Part shown: piece by piece, positions 18,674 through 28,428 of the stretch
How positions within the stretch are numbered: position 1 is the first letter of the stretch
How the letters are laid out: each line of letters opens with the position of its first letter
Assembly: GCF_005886105.2 (NCBI RefSeq)
Contig: NZ_PNCO02000002.1
Span: 1,167,001 to 1,231,000 of the forward strand
DNA: 64,000 nt
From: Pseudoalteromonas galatheae
GTDB taxonomy: Bacteria; Pseudomonadota; Gammaproteobacteria; Enterobacterales; Alteromonadaceae
Direction of reading: 5' to 3'
The notes under the pieces: generated by a model
Databases searched by the model: none
What the model was told of the DNA's origin: nothing
Seen by the model: the letters and a program-made list of their open reading frames with translations, nothing else
Program-made: the position numbers and the translations under genes

Positions 18674-19303
18674 TTAAGCAATCAACATTCTTAATGAAAA
18701 GGCCATAAGCAAAACAGCAAGTGCCTTTTCAACCAGGTTCATTTTGTTTATGAACCAAGCACGAGAAGGCGGAGCTGAAAATAATAAACTGACACAGATA
18801 AACCACAAGGCATTCACGCTGCACATCCAAGCGCCGTAAAAAAGTTGAACATGTAACGGAGTTCCTTGACTGACGACATTAGTTACCACGGCTAAGAAAA
18901 ATAAGGTTGCTTTTGGATTGGTTGCATTTGTTAAAAAGCCTAGGCCGAACGCTTTTTTTAGTGATTGTGAACTTACTTTAACTTGAGTATTTGCTGTCTC
19001 TAGTTGAATCTTTCCTGCACTTTTAAGCAATTGAATGGCGATGTATATAAGATATACAGCGCCAATTAATTTAGCTATTTGTAAAACCCAAGGTGAGGCC
19101 TGCATCAGTGCCCCTACACCAAGTAAGGTATATAAAATATGAACACTAAGCCCAGTGCCAATCCCCAAGGCTGTTATTGCGCCGTGTAGTCTGCCGTATT
19201 TCAGGCTCTGCCTGACTGTAATAACAAAGTCGGGGCCCGGCAAGATCACTGCGACAAAATGAATGATGGCTAATGATAAAAACTCTGGCCAATACTGCAC
19301 CAT
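18674..19303 (-). CDS. LysE family translocator
   Basis: A 209-residue protein with about six transmembrane helices and the LysE/RhtB signature near the start (VILPGPDFVITVRQSLKYGRLHGAITALGIGTG), followed by GFLTNATNPKATLFFLAVV. Family members export amino acids or homoserine lactones. It is divergent from a LysR-type gene across about 110 bp, the usual arrangement in which the regulator controls the exporter. The cargo cannot be inferred. Confidence 0.92.
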   Translation of the reverse strand: MVQYWPEFLSLAIIHFVAVILPGPDFVITVRQSLKYGRLHGAITALGIGTGLSVHILYTLLGVGALMQASPWVLQIAKLIGAVYLIYIAIQLLKSAGKIQLETANTQVKVSSQSLKKAFGLGFLTNATNPKATLFFLAVVTNVVSQGTPLHVQLFYGAWMCSVNALWFICVSLLFSAPPSRAWFINKMNLVEKALAVLLMAFSLRMLIA

Positions 19304-19419
19304 ATTCCGCTCCCAATATTATGTTGAATAGTTAAGAGCATTGTATTTCTATTCACATGAGAAGATAATAATCTAAAAATAGAAATAACTTTTGCGTGGA
19401 GCGCACAAATGGGAGTGCT

Positions 19420-20340
19420 ATGACAACCAGTAAACATATTGAACTACTGCAAGAAATGTCGATTTTTGTTTCGGTTGTCAATACTGGCAGTTTTTCTGAG
19501 AGCGCGAGGCAGTTAGGTGTCTCGCCGTCATCGGTGAGCCGTGCCATAAAACACCTTGAACAGCAATTGGGGGTGTGCTTACTTCAGCGCACCACACGCA
19601 GCTTAAGACTGAGTGAAACAGGAAGAGCGGTGTATGAACGCTGTACTCAGCTGGAACAAGCCGCTAAAGACGTTATCTCGCTCTGTGAAAGTCATCATCA
19701 GACTGCACAAGGAGTCGTTAAAATCGCAGCGCCAAAAGCGGTCGCACATACGCTAATTCATCCAAATGTGATGGTGTTTTTAAGCGAATTTCCAAATATT
19801 GATGTTCATTTGGTGTTAGATGATAACGCGCTGGACCTGATCCGAGATGAAATAGACATTCTATTTAAAATTACTAACGAACCACCGCAGGGTTTGATAG
19901 GTCGAAGCGTGATGAAAATAAACCATATATTGGCGGCGTCCCCAGAATACCTTGCAGCCCATTTTGCTCCTACCCACCCCAAAGAATTAGTACAACATAG
20001 CTGTATTGCGTTGGGAGAAACGGATGCAGATGCTAAGTGGCAATTCAGAAAAGGCACACAAAAACACACAACCCCAGTTAGCGGGCGCTATAAAGCAAAT
20101 CATACTCGAGTGAGGCTAGATGCTGCGCTGCAAGGGCTTGGGATCACAAGCTTGCCTGTATTTGTCGCTAAAGATGCTTTAGCATCAGGTGAGTTGATAC
20201 AGGTATTGCCTGAGTGGGATTTCGAGACGAATTATTCAGGCGAGCTGTGGATGCTATATCCATCGACTCGCCATATTCCTGCAAAGGTGAGTGTTTTTGC
20301 TGATTTTATTGTACAGCGACTCACTACGACTTGTTATTAG
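19420..20340 (+). CDS. LysR family transcriptional regulator
   Basis: About 306 residues from the ATG at 19420, which has GGGAG upstream; a GTG at 19396 is in frame. The N-terminal winged helix-turn-helix (MSIFVSVVNTGSFSESARQLGVSPSSVSRAIKHLEQQLGVCLLQRTTRSLRLSETG) and the LysR substrate-binding domain (about residues 90-300) are both complete. It is divergent from the LysE-type exporter, which it probably regulates along with itself. The subgroup (CrgA-like, by the RTTRSLRLSETG pattern) often responds to small aromatic or aldehyde-type ligands. Confidence 0.92.
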   Translation: MTTSKHIELLQEMSIFVSVVNTGSFSESARQLGVSPSSVSRAIKHLEQQLGVCLLQRTTRSLRLSETGRAVYERCTQLEQAAKDVISLCESHHQTAQGVVKIAAPKAVAHTLIHPNVMVFLSEFPNIDVHLVLDDNALDLIRDEIDILFKITNEPPQGLIGRSVMKINHILAASPEYLAAHFAPTHPKELVQHSCIALGETDADAKWQFRKGTQKHTTPVSGRYKANHTRVRLDAALQGLGITSLPVFVAKDALASGELIQVLPEWDFETNYSGELWMLYPSTRHIPAKVSVFADFIVQRLTTTCY

Positions 20341-20353
20341 TAGTCTCTGTTAG

Positions 20354-20962
20354 CTAGAGTGAAAACCGATAACTCAGTGTGGCACTTGCTTGAACTTGCC
20401 TCAACTGTTCATCATCAAAGTGCCAGCTGCATGTATTTTGAGTCGCAGGGTCAATATCACAAGTAACTTTTGAATCATTGCTTAGAAAGCTTACAATCCA
20501 ACGCACTTCGGTACCCAGGTGGAAGCCAGCACCGATATTATATTCAAGACCAGTGTATAAACCAGTAGCGAAGAAAGTGTCTGAGTCGATAAAATTAGGA
20601 TTAACAAAAGTTGCACCAAGCTGTGCACCTAAGTATATATCTAAATTGTCTGTGAGAGGGCGTACTACCGCGCTTTGAAATAGTAGGTATTCCATTTCCA
20701 CTTTATTTAGTGGGTACGCAGTAAGCTGAGTCTCTGTTTTACCATAGTAAAATCCATAACGACCTTTGGATATGTACTTGTCTACACTTACTCCCAAATG
20801 CGAGTCATCTTCTAATTCGTATGTCTGGTGGCGAGAAGTTTCGATATCATTACTGTACGTTTTACCACCGTATATTGAAACACCAAAATCTCCGTAATCT
20901 GCGGCACTGACGTTGCTAGAAACAACTAACGCCAAGATAGTCGCTAATGAAGCTGATTTCAT
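20354..20962 (-). CDS. Small outer-membrane beta-barrel protein
   Basis: A 202-residue protein with a clear Sec signal peptide (MKSASLATILALVVSSNVSA, cleavage before ADYG). It then shows alternating strand patterns and a terminal aromatic (LSYRFSL), typical of an eight-stranded barrel in the outer membrane. It shows no OmpA C-terminal peptidoglycan domain. It resembles uncharacterised outer-membrane beta-barrel families; no binding function is evident. It is convergent with the LysR gene, whose stop is 13 bp away. Confidence 0.8.
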   Translation of the reverse strand: MKSASLATILALVVSSNVSAADYGDFGVSIYGGKTYSNDIETSRHQTYELEDDSHLGVSVDKYISKGRYGFYYGKTETQLTAYPLNKVEMEYLLFQSAVVRPLTDNLDIYLGAQLGATFVNPNFIDSDTFFATGLYTGLEYNIGAGFHLGTEVRWIVSFLSNDSKVTCDIDPATQNTCSWHFDDEQLRQVQASATLSYRFSL

Positions 20963-21102
20963 AAAGTCTATATCCTTGAGTTGGAATAATTTTTTAGATC
21001 TGAAACCGAGTATACCAATGATGAAAGAAAATAATAACGAGGTAGGGATGATTTACTTGCATTTTTTGGGCTAGGTTTTTATTATTTAGCCGTCTGTTTG
21101 AT

Positions 21103-21498
21103 TTGGAAAGTACTTTGCAAGTATTCTTACGTTTACTTATCACATTGTTCGTGGTGGCTACACTTAGTGGTCAAAACGAGGCTGGCTCTATGGTTGGATG
21201 TGAAATGCATGGCGCTACAAGTCATGAAATAAATCAAAGTATGCTTCAAAGTAATTTGCAACTGGCAGGCTCTCATCATCATGAAATGGTGATGGAGATG
21301 GATTGTTGTGACCCTCAGAGCGCAGCACAATGCAGCGATTGTACTTGCCCCACACATATGTGCTCCACAAATCTTGCAGCGTTTTCTCCAAGAGAATGGA
21401 TAGCGCCTATTGTACTGAATAATGATAAATTGAGTTTCATAAGCGGTCAGCTTAGTGACTACCCTCGTTCTCTTTATAAACCCCCAATACTTGCTTAA
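21103..21498 (+). CDS. Small exported His/Met/Cys-rich protein, CopL-like
   Basis: Up to 131 residues. No ATG exists upstream in frame, so the start must be a TTG: 21103 or, equally plausible, 21115. The N-terminus is a hydrophobic export signal (FLRLLITLFVVATLSG). The mature part has many metal-binding residues: SHHHEMVMEMDCCDPQ and CSDCTCPTHMC. It looks like the CopL/copper-responsive small periplasmic proteins. It opens a plus-strand copper/silver cluster with DUF411, CusC, CusB and CusA, so a periplasmic copper-binding or sensing role is likely by context. Confidence 0.65.
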   Translation: MESTLQVFLRLLITLFVVATLSGQNEAGSMVGCEMHGATSHEINQSMLQSNLQLAGSHHHEMVMEMDCCDPQSAAQCSDCTCPTHMCSTNLAAFSPREWIAPIVLNNDKLSFISGQLSDYPRSLYKPPILA

Positions 21499-21622
21499 CC
21501 TCAGGGCAGATCTGCCTTAATTTTAAGATTTTGTACGATTAATCGTCTATTTTGACGTGATTTTCAACGAATTGATTGATACCAGCTGCAGTAATTCAAT
21601 TGGTATTACATGCGAGGTTAGC

Positions 21623-22096
21623 ATGAGAAAGTTTTATTTAGTGGTGACGCTATGGCTAATGAGCGCCATGGCATACGGTAAATCCGGTATAAAATTGGAA
21701 GTCTTTAAATCCCCAACCTGTGGCTGTTGTGAGCTGTGGTTAAACCATTTAACCGCACAAGGTATTGCGCACAAAGCCACCGACTTAAATTATCTTGGCT
21801 CACTTAAGAGTAAGTTTGGTATTAAGCAAAATTATCAATCTTGTCACACTGGGGTTTCTAAAAATGGTTTTATTTTTGAAGGGCATGTTCCTGCCAAGTT
21901 TATTAAACAGTTTTTGCAAAACGAGACGTTAACTCAAGATAAGCAAAATATCGGCTTGAGTGTGCCGGCAATGCCACTTGGATCGCCGGGTATGGAGGTT
22001 GGCGAGCGTTTTATGCCTTATCAAGTATTGCTACTCAAAAAAGATGGGAGCTATGAGGTTTTTGCTGAAATCGACAATTATGAGGAGCAATTCTAA
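21623..22096 (+). CDS. DUF411 domain-containing metal-binding protein
   Basis: About 157 residues from the ATG at 21623, with GAGG upstream; a longer frame from 21557 is less likely. A signal peptide (RKFYLVVTLWLMSAMAYG) precedes the DUF411 domain with KSPTCGCCELWLNHL (CxCC thiol cluster), CHTG and GHVPAKFIKQFL. DUF411 proteins are periplasmic and often lie in copper-resistance loci. The stop overlaps the TolC-family start by 1 bp (TAATG), so it is coupled to the efflux system and may deliver metal to it. Confidence 0.88.
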   Translation: MRKFYLVVTLWLMSAMAYGKSGIKLEVFKSPTCGCCELWLNHLTAQGIAHKATDLNYLGSLKSKFGIKQNYQSCHTGVSKNGFIFEGHVPAKFIKQFLQNETLTQDKQNIGLSVPAMPLGSPGMEVGERFMPYQVLLLKKDGSYEVFAEIDNYEEQF

Positions 22097-23418
22097 TGAC
22101 AATCAAAGTTTCCCTGTTTATCGCAACTCTGATACTGCCACAGATAGCACAGGCCAATATTGCAACGTTAGAGCAAGCTATAGATGTCGCCATCAGCAAC
22201 GATCCTTGGCTTAAATCTAGCCAATACAAGCGTTCTGCGATGCAATCTATGAGCCGCGAAGCGCTAAGCTATCCTGATCCTCAGGTGTCCATCGGTATGA
22301 TGAATCTGCCTGTTGATAGTTGGGAGTTTAATCAAGAGGGGATGACTCAGCTTAAAGTTGGCGTGATGCAGATGTTACCGCGAGGAGATAGCCTCGAAAT
22401 TAAGAGCCAGCAATTGGCACTTGACGCTAAAAAGCAACCGATTTTACAAGCGGATAGAAAAGCGCAAGTGCGCCGGGACGTTTCTCAGGTGTGGCTTGAT
22501 ATTGTGCAAGCCAAAAAGACGTTAGAACTGATTGAACGCGATAGTGTGCTGTTTGACCAAATGGTAGAAATAGCCAATGCTAGCTACTCCAATGCGCTGG
22601 GTGCAACACGCCAGCAAGATGTGATCCGTGCTCAGCTTGAGGTGATGCAATTAGACGATAAGCGTTCCGCGGCTTATCAGCAGCTTAACACCGCTAAGGC
22701 AAAGCTTTCGCAATGGCTATTAAATGATGCATTCACTAATTCAAATGCACTGAGTGTCCTTGAACAAAACGAAGTGACACTGCCGTTGATCCGCTCAATT
22801 GCGCCAAAGTTGATGCAGCAACGCCCAGTTGATAGCCAAGCTGTAGTACAACATTTGACTCATCACCCGTTGGTTGTTGCAGCCGACGTTGATACATACC
22901 GTGCCAATCAAGGGGTTAAGTTAGCTGAGCAGGCATATAAACCACAGTTTTCCGTCAACGCAAGTTATGCATATCGGGATGATGCTCCGGATCAGATGTC
23001 TCGCACTGACTTTTTTAGCGTTGGTGTATCATTCGACGTTCCGTTATTCACAGATGGAAAACAAGATCAGCAAAAAGCGGCAGCGACTGCACAAGTTGAG
23101 GCGAGTAAAACCGACCGGTTGCTGGTGCTAAAGCAGCTGTTTTCAAACTTAAATGGAGAAATTCAAACTATCCAACGATTGCAAGAAAGGCAATCGCTAT
23201 ACGCAAAATCAATTGTGGCACAAAGCGCTGAACAGGCCGAAGCTGCATTGACCGCTTATACCAATGACGATGGCGACTTTTCCGAGGTAGTGAGGGCGCG
23301 CATCGCGAAACTGAATGCGCAGTTATCAGCGCTTTCCATTGATATTGCATTGTTAAAAGCGGTGGTACGCAGTAACTATTATTTGGTTCAAATTGAAGAG
23401 GATGCAAGCCATGAATAA
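22096..23418 (+). CDS. TolC-family outer-membrane factor, CusC/CzcC-like
   Basis: A 440-residue protein with a signal peptide (cleavage near ANIATLEQA) and two outer-membrane efflux (OEP) repeats rich in long coiled-coil helices. It is the outer-membrane duct of an RND system. It starts on the DUF411 stop codon and its 3' end overlaps the adaptor gene by 8 bp, so all are co-translated. Metal specificity comes from the partner genes. Confidence 0.9.
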   Translation: MTIKVSLFIATLILPQIAQANIATLEQAIDVAISNDPWLKSSQYKRSAMQSMSREALSYPDPQVSIGMMNLPVDSWEFNQEGMTQLKVGVMQMLPRGDSLEIKSQQLALDAKKQPILQADRKAQVRRDVSQVWLDIVQAKKTLELIERDSVLFDQMVEIANASYSNALGATRQQDVIRAQLEVMQLDDKRSAAYQQLNTAKAKLSQWLLNDAFTNSNALSVLEQNEVTLPLIRSIAPKLMQQRPVDSQAVVQHLTHHPLVVAADVDTYRANQGVKLAEQAYKPQFSVNASYAYRDDAPDQMSRTDFFSVGVSFDVPLFTDGKQDQQKAAATAQVEASKTDRLLVLKQLFSNLNGEIQTIQRLQERQSLYAKSIVAQSAEQAEAALTAYTNDDGDFSEVVRARIAKLNAQLSALSIDIALLKAVVRSNYYLVQIEEDASHE

Positions 23419-25123
23419 CAACTTAAAAATGACGCTTGTTACCGTCACGACATTAACGGTCGGCGTGCTAGTTGGGATAAATTTCTCTTCAAGTAACGAG
23501 CCTGCGGTAGCGCCAAGCACTGAGAAAGCACCACTTTATTGGGTTGCGCCTATGGATCCGAACTATCGTCGTGATAAGCCAGGTAAGTCTCCTATGGGAA
23601 TGGACCTTGTACCTGTGTACGAAGAAGAGTCTGCGAATGCAAAATTTGGTGAGGGGGTTGTGGAGATAGCGCCTCACGTTGAAAACAACTTGGGCGTTCG
23701 TACCGCGGTGGCTATGCGTCAAGCGATGTCTCACCAAATCCGCACTGTTGGGTATGTTCAGTACAACGAAGATAGCTTAGTTCACATTCACCCTCGCGTT
23801 GAGGGTTGGATTGAAAAGCTCTACGTGAAAGCAGCAGGTGAACCGGTCAAGCAAGGCGAACCTCTGTATACCTTGTATTCACCGCAACTGGTCAATGCGC
23901 AAGAAGAATACCTTATTGCTAGAAAGCGTAATAATCAGGCGCTCATCAACGCAGCGCACGAACGGCTCAAGGCATTACACCTGAGTGATGACTTTATCAA
24001 TACGCTGAAAAAAACGGCTGAAGTGCACCAAAGCATTACCTTTTATGCACGTCAATCCGGGGTGTTAGATGGACTCCAGATCCGAGAAGGGTTTTACGTA
24101 AAGCCAGGCACAACGCTCATGAGTATCGCCAAACTTGACGAGATTTGGGTCGAAGCTGACGTATTTGAACGTGATGCTATGTTGGTCGCTCAGGGGCAAG
24201 CCGTTTCCATGAGGTTAGACTTTTTACCCGGCAGAACGTGGCGAGGGCAAGTCGATTACGTCTATCCCTCACTCAATGAAAAAACACGGACACTTAGAGT
24301 AAGGCTTAGATTTGACAACAGTGATGCGCTATTAAAGCCAAATATGTTTGCGCAAGTGAACATTCAAGCCGACTCTCGTGACGATGTACTTCAAGTGCCG
24401 AGTGAGTCTGTGATCCGCACTGCCAAACAAAATCGTGTTGTCGTTGAAGTTGCACCCGGTAGCTTTAAATCGGTTGCCGTTGAACTGGGTCAAATTGGTG
24501 ATGAAAACATTGAAATCCTCAATGGCCTTAACGAAGGTGACAAGATAGTTACGTCAGCCCATTTCCTGATTGATTCTCAATCGAGCATTACTTCTGACTT
24601 TATGCGTATGGCGCCAGTTGCAGAAGCTAAGTCCGTTTGGATTGAAGGAGAAATTCAAAGCGTGAACGACCAAAGCCGAGTGGTGAATATTGATCATCAA
24701 CCCGTACCCGAGTGGGAATGGCCTGAAATGGTGATGGATTTTACAGTGGCTGAAAGTGTTGATATTGACGCACTAAATGCGGGACAGGTTTTGCACTTTG
24801 AAGCGACAAAACAAGATGATGGCAGCGTATTACTGACAGGTATTCACATTATGCGTGAAAATATACTGCCTACAGCAACAGTGGGCGGTGTGATAAACGC
24901 CATCAACCCTGACACCCGAGTGCTTAATATTTCTCGCGACGCCATTGAAAAATGGGACCGTCCTGCAACAACAATGGACTTTGTTGCAGCTGAGCACATT
25001 GATTTAAGCCAGCTTATGACAGGAATGAAGGTGACTTTCACCTTTGAAGTGGGTGACGAATTTGTGGTGACTGATATCAAACCTGCAGGTGAGATGTCGA
25101 TGAATATGCACTCTGGCCACTAA
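23411..25123 (+). CDS. cusB: RND periplasmic adaptor CusB with two C-terminal CusF-like domains
   Basis: About 570 residues from the ATG at 23411 (GAGG 9 nt upstream). Order: membrane anchor/signal; a heavy-metal-binding motif (YWVAPMDPNYRRDKPGKSPMGMDLVPVYEE), Met-rich and without Cys; barrel-sandwich and beta-barrel adaptor domains. Then come two CusF-like domains near residues 415-490 and 495-560. The first keeps the copper/silver ligands (H in DHQPV, W and two M in WEWPEMVMDF). The second has lost most of them (ISRDAI; WDRPATTMDF). It links the CusA pump to the TolC-family duct and passes Cu(I)/Ag(I). The C-terminus ends Met/His-rich (MSMNMHSGH). Fusing CusF to CusB replaces a separate chaperone gene. 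Confidence 0.9.
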   Translation: MNNNLKMTLVTVTTLTVGVLVGINFSSSNEPAVAPSTEKAPLYWVAPMDPNYRRDKPGKSPMGMDLVPVYEEESANAKFGEGVVEIAPHVENNLGVRTAVAMRQAMSHQIRTVGYVQYNEDSLVHIHPRVEGWIEKLYVKAAGEPVKQGEPLYTLYSPQLVNAQEEYLIARKRNNQALINAAHERLKALHLSDDFINTLKKTAEVHQSITFYARQSGVLDGLQIREGFYVKPGTTLMSIAKLDEIWVEADVFERDAMLVAQGQAVSMRLDFLPGRTWRGQVDYVYPSLNEKTRTLRVRLRFDNSDALLKPNMFAQVNIQADSRDDVLQVPSESVIRTAKQNRVVVEVAPGSFKSVAVELGQIGDENIEILNGLNEGDKIVTSAHFLIDSQSSITSDFMRMAPVAEAKSVWIEGEIQSVNDQSRVVNIDHQPVPEWEWPEMVMDFTVAESVDIDALNAGQVLHFEATKQDDGSVLLTGIHIMRENILPTATVGGVINAINPDTRVLNISRDAIEKWDRPATTMDFVAAEHIDLSQLMTGMKVTFTFEVGDEFVVTDIKPAGEMSMNMHSGH

Positions 25124-25135
25124 GGAGCGTTTACA

Positions 25136-28100
25136 ATGATCCAAGCAATAATTCGCTGGTCAGTATACAACCGTTTTTTTGTGGTACTGCTGACACTGAT
25201 GCTGGTGGGGGCTGGGCTATTTACCCTTAAAAACACACCTGTCGACGCCATTCCGGATTTGTCTGATGTACAAGTTATTGTCAAAACACCTTATCCAGGA
25301 CAGGCACCACAAGTGGTTCAAGATCAGGTGACATTTCCGCTGACCACTGCAATGCTTTCCGTCCCAGGCGCAAAAACCGTACGTGGTTATTCCTTCTTTG
25401 GGGATTCCTATGTTTACGTTATTTTTGACGATAAAACGGATCTTTACTGGGCGCGCAGTCGGGTGCTCGAGTATCTAAGTCAAGTTGCACCACAATTACC
25501 TGATGCGGCTAAACCGCAGTTGGGCCCTGATGCCACTGGGGTGGGTTGGGTGTATCTTTATGCATTAGTCGATAAAACCGGCAAACACGATATTAGCCAA
25601 CTACGCAGCCTACAAGATTGGTTTTTAAAGTTTGAGTTGCAATCGGTTGCCGGTGTGTCAGAAGTCGCGCCGATTGGCGGTATGGTGAAACAGTATCAAG
25701 TACAGGTTGATCCCAATAAACTGCGCGCTTACGGTATTCCGCTTACGCATGTGCAGCAGGCGTTGCAACTCGGTAACCAAGAATCGGGCGCTTCTGTGAT
25801 TGAGATGGCTGAAGCTGAATATATGGTGACAAGTACGGGATATATTCAAAGCGTTAAAGATATTGAGGCTATACCACTTGGGCAAGCTGTCAAAGGCACA
25901 CCATTAACGATAGCAGATGTTGCGTCTGTCAATATTGGACCGCAAATGCGTCGTGGCATTGCCGAGCTTAACGGCGAAGGAGAAGTTGTTGGCGGTGTTG
26001 TAGTCATGCGCTTTGGAGAAAACGCGCAAAAAACCATCGACGGCGTAAAGCAAAAACTTGCTGAGCTACAACAAGGCTTACCTGAAGGGGTGGAAGTGGT
26101 GACGGTTTACGATCGCTCCGAGCTTATCACCAAAGCCATTGATAATCTTTGGTCTAAACTGCTCGAAGAGCTGGTGGTGGTGGCCTTAGTGTGTGTGGTG
26201 TTCTTATTTCATATTCGCTCTTCCGTGGTTGCCGTGATCACTTTGCCACTTGGCATTTTGGTTGCTTTTATCGTGATGTATTTTCAAGGGGTGAATGCAA
26301 ATATCATGTCCCTTGGTGGCATAGCCATAGCTATTGGGGCGATGACCGACGGTGCAATCGTGATGATTGAAAACATGCACAAACACATGGAAAGAACGCC
26401 ACTCAATGATGAAAACCGCTGGGAAATCGTCGCTAAGTCGGCTTCTGAGGTTGGTCCTGCACTGTTCTTTAGTTTGTTGATTATTACCGTAAGCTTCTTA
26501 CCTGTGTTTATTCTTGAGGCGCAGGAAGGGCGCATGTTTGCACCACTGGCATACACTAAAACGTATGCGATGGCCGCATCTGCGGGACTTGCTATTACAC
26601 TTATTCCGGTGCTGATGGGGTACTTTATTCGCGGTAAAGTTGTGCCCGAGCATAAAAACCCAATCAATCGAATGTTGGTTGGCGCGTATACGCCCTTGTT
26701 GAAACAAGTATTACACTTTCCCAAGCTGACGTTGTTAGCCGCTGCAGTTATTACAGTCGTTGGCTTTTATCCAATGGATAAAATCGGCAGTGAGTTTATT
26801 CCGCCTTTGGATGAAGGGGATTTGATGTATATGCCGACTACATATCCAAGTATTTCGATTGGTAAAGCCAGAGAAATCTTACAGCAAACCGACAAGTTGA
26901 TAGCGACGGTGCCTGAGGTAAAAAATGTCTTTGGTAAAATCGGTCGCGCGGAAACGGCAACCGATCCTGCCCCGTTGACGATGATTGAGACCTTTATTCA
27001 ATTAAAACCTAAAGATCAGTGGCGTGAGGGAATGACCACTGAAAAGCTCAAAGCAGAGCTCGATAAGCTAGTGCAGTTTCCGGGCTTAACCAACGCTTGG
27101 GTGATGCCCATCAAAACGCGTATTGATATGCTCGCGACGGGGATTAAAACGCCTGTTGGAATTAAAGTCGCAGGTCCAGATTTAGATACTATCCAAAAGA
27201 TTGGTCAAGATCTTGAACGTATTCTGAGTCAGGTAGAGGGTACAGCTTCGGTCTATTCAGAGCGGGTAGCTGGGGGGCGCTATATTAAGGTCGATATTCA
27301 ACGTGATAAAGCCGCGCGATTTGGGCTCAATATTGCTGATGTCCAGCAAGTGGTCGCAACTGCAATTGGTGGAATGGACGTCACGCAAACCATTGAAGGA
27401 CAAGAGCGCTATCCGGTTAGTTTGCGCTACCCGCAAGACTTACGCGATTCTCCCGAAGCGCTGCGGAAGCTTCCTATAGTCACCGCCGAGGGATTAAATA
27501 TTGCCCTAGGTGATGTGGCAACTATCTATATTGAAAACGGGCCACCGGGCATTAAAAGCGAGAACGCTCGCATTAATGGTTGGACGTTTATCGATTTAGA
27601 CGGAGTTGATGTTGGCAGTTATGTGGCTACCGCTAAACAAGTGCTGAGTGAGCAGCTGGAGTTACCTGCAGGTTATTCCATCAGTTGGGCTGGTCAATAC
27701 GAGTATATGGAGCGTGCTAAAGCTAAATTGACTTATGTGGTGCCGCTTACGCTTGGGATCATTATTGTTTTACTCTATTTGAACTTTAGAAGCTTTAGCG
27801 AAGTGGCAATTATCATGGCGACGTTACCTATGGCGATGATTGGTGGACTGTGGTTACTATACCTTGAGGGGTTTAACTTTTCGGTCGCGGTAGGCGTTGG
27901 TTTTATAGCGCTTGCAGGTGTTGCTGTTGAAATAGGTGTGATCATGCTCGTGTATCTCAACCAAGCCATTAGTGAGCTTAAAGGTAAACCGCAAACATTG
28001 ACTGTTGAGGCCATTAACAATGCCATTTTAGAAGGCGCGGGCAAGCGTATTCGTCCAGTCATGATGACGGTGGCAACGATTGTTATTGGGTTATTGCCAA

Positions 28101-28252
28101 TCCTTTATGGCTCGGGCACAGGTTCTGAGGTAATGAGCCGCATAGCCGCGCCTATGGTGGGCGGCATGGCAAGCGCGCTATTACTTACCTTAGTGGTGTT
28201 ACCCGTAGTATATATGTTGATGATCCGTTGGCGTGAAAACGTTAATAATTAA
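25136..28252 (+). CDS. cusA: CusA/CzcA family heavy-metal RND efflux pump
   Basis: A 1038-residue HME-RND transporter with twelve membrane helices and two large periplasmic loops. Signature segments are DLSDVQVIV near the start, the proton-relay region AIAIGAMTDGAIVMIENMHKHMER, and KTRIDMLATGIKTPVGIKVAGPD, whose RIDM Met corresponds to a copper/silver-binding Met of CusA. It exports Cu(I)/Ag(I) rather than Zn/Co/Cd, as the paired CusF-like domains also suggest. AAGGAG lies about 10 nt before the ATG and the gap to cusB is 12 bp. A long imperfect hairpin follows. Confidence 0.93.
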   Translation: MIQAIIRWSVYNRFFVVLLTLMLVGAGLFTLKNTPVDAIPDLSDVQVIVKTPYPGQAPQVVQDQVTFPLTTAMLSVPGAKTVRGYSFFGDSYVYVIFDDKTDLYWARSRVLEYLSQVAPQLPDAAKPQLGPDATGVGWVYLYALVDKTGKHDISQLRSLQDWFLKFELQSVAGVSEVAPIGGMVKQYQVQVDPNKLRAYGIPLTHVQQALQLGNQESGASVIEMAEAEYMVTSTGYIQSVKDIEAIPLGQAVKGTPLTIADVASVNIGPQMRRGIAELNGEGEVVGGVVVMRFGENAQKTIDGVKQKLAELQQGLPEGVEVVTVYDRSELITKAIDNLWSKLLEELVVVALVCVVFLFHIRSSVVAVITLPLGILVAFIVMYFQGVNANIMSLGGIAIAIGAMTDGAIVMIENMHKHMERTPLNDENRWEIVAKSASEVGPALFFSLLIITVSFLPVFILEAQEGRMFAPLAYTKTYAMAASAGLAITLIPVLMGYFIRGKVVPEHKNPINRMLVGAYTPLLKQVLHFPKLTLLAAAVITVVGFYPMDKIGSEFIPPLDEGDLMYMPTTYPSISIGKAREILQQTDKLIATVPEVKNVFGKIGRAETATDPAPLTMIETFIQLKPKDQWREGMTTEKLKAELDKLVQFPGLTNAWVMPIKTRIDMLATGIKTPVGIKVAGPDLDTIQKIGQDLERILSQVEGTASVYSERVAGGRYIKVDIQRDKAARFGLNIADVQQVVATAIGGMDVTQTIEGQERYPVSLRYPQDLRDSPEALRKLPIVTAEGLNIALGDVATIYIENGPPGIKSENARINGWTFIDLDGVDVGSYVATAKQVLSEQLELPAGYSISWAGQYEYMERAKAKLTYVVPLTLGIIIVLLYLNFRSFSEVAIIMATLPMAMIGGLWLLYLEGFNFSVAVGVGFIALAGVAVEIGVIMLVYLNQAISELKGKPQTLTVEAINNAILEGAGKRIRPVMMTVATIVIGLLPILYGSGTGSEVMSRIAAPMVGGMASALLLTLVVLPVVYMLMIRWRENVNN

Positions 28253-28264
28253 TCGATAGCGGAA

Positions 28265-28313
28265 AAAGTTTGCCTCAAGCGCAGTAATATTAAGCGCTTG
28301 AACGGCAAACTTT
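28265..28313. terminator. Long imperfect hairpin after cusA
   Basis: AAAGTTTGCC-T-CAAGCGC pairs with GCGCTTG-AAC-GGCAAACTTT across an 11-nt loop (17 paired bases with a small internal bulge). It lies 12 bp after the cusA stop. The plus-strand T tract is weak, so it is a probable but not ideal terminator. Confidence 0.55.
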
Positions 28314-28428
28314 GGTTTGAAAAAACGCAATTACAACCAAAAAGCGCTTAAGACCCCGTCGTTCTCAATCAGACTTGCTTGGCGCACTTATTGCTGTATC
28401 AGAGCAGCTAATGCAACAAGGAGCGGGT

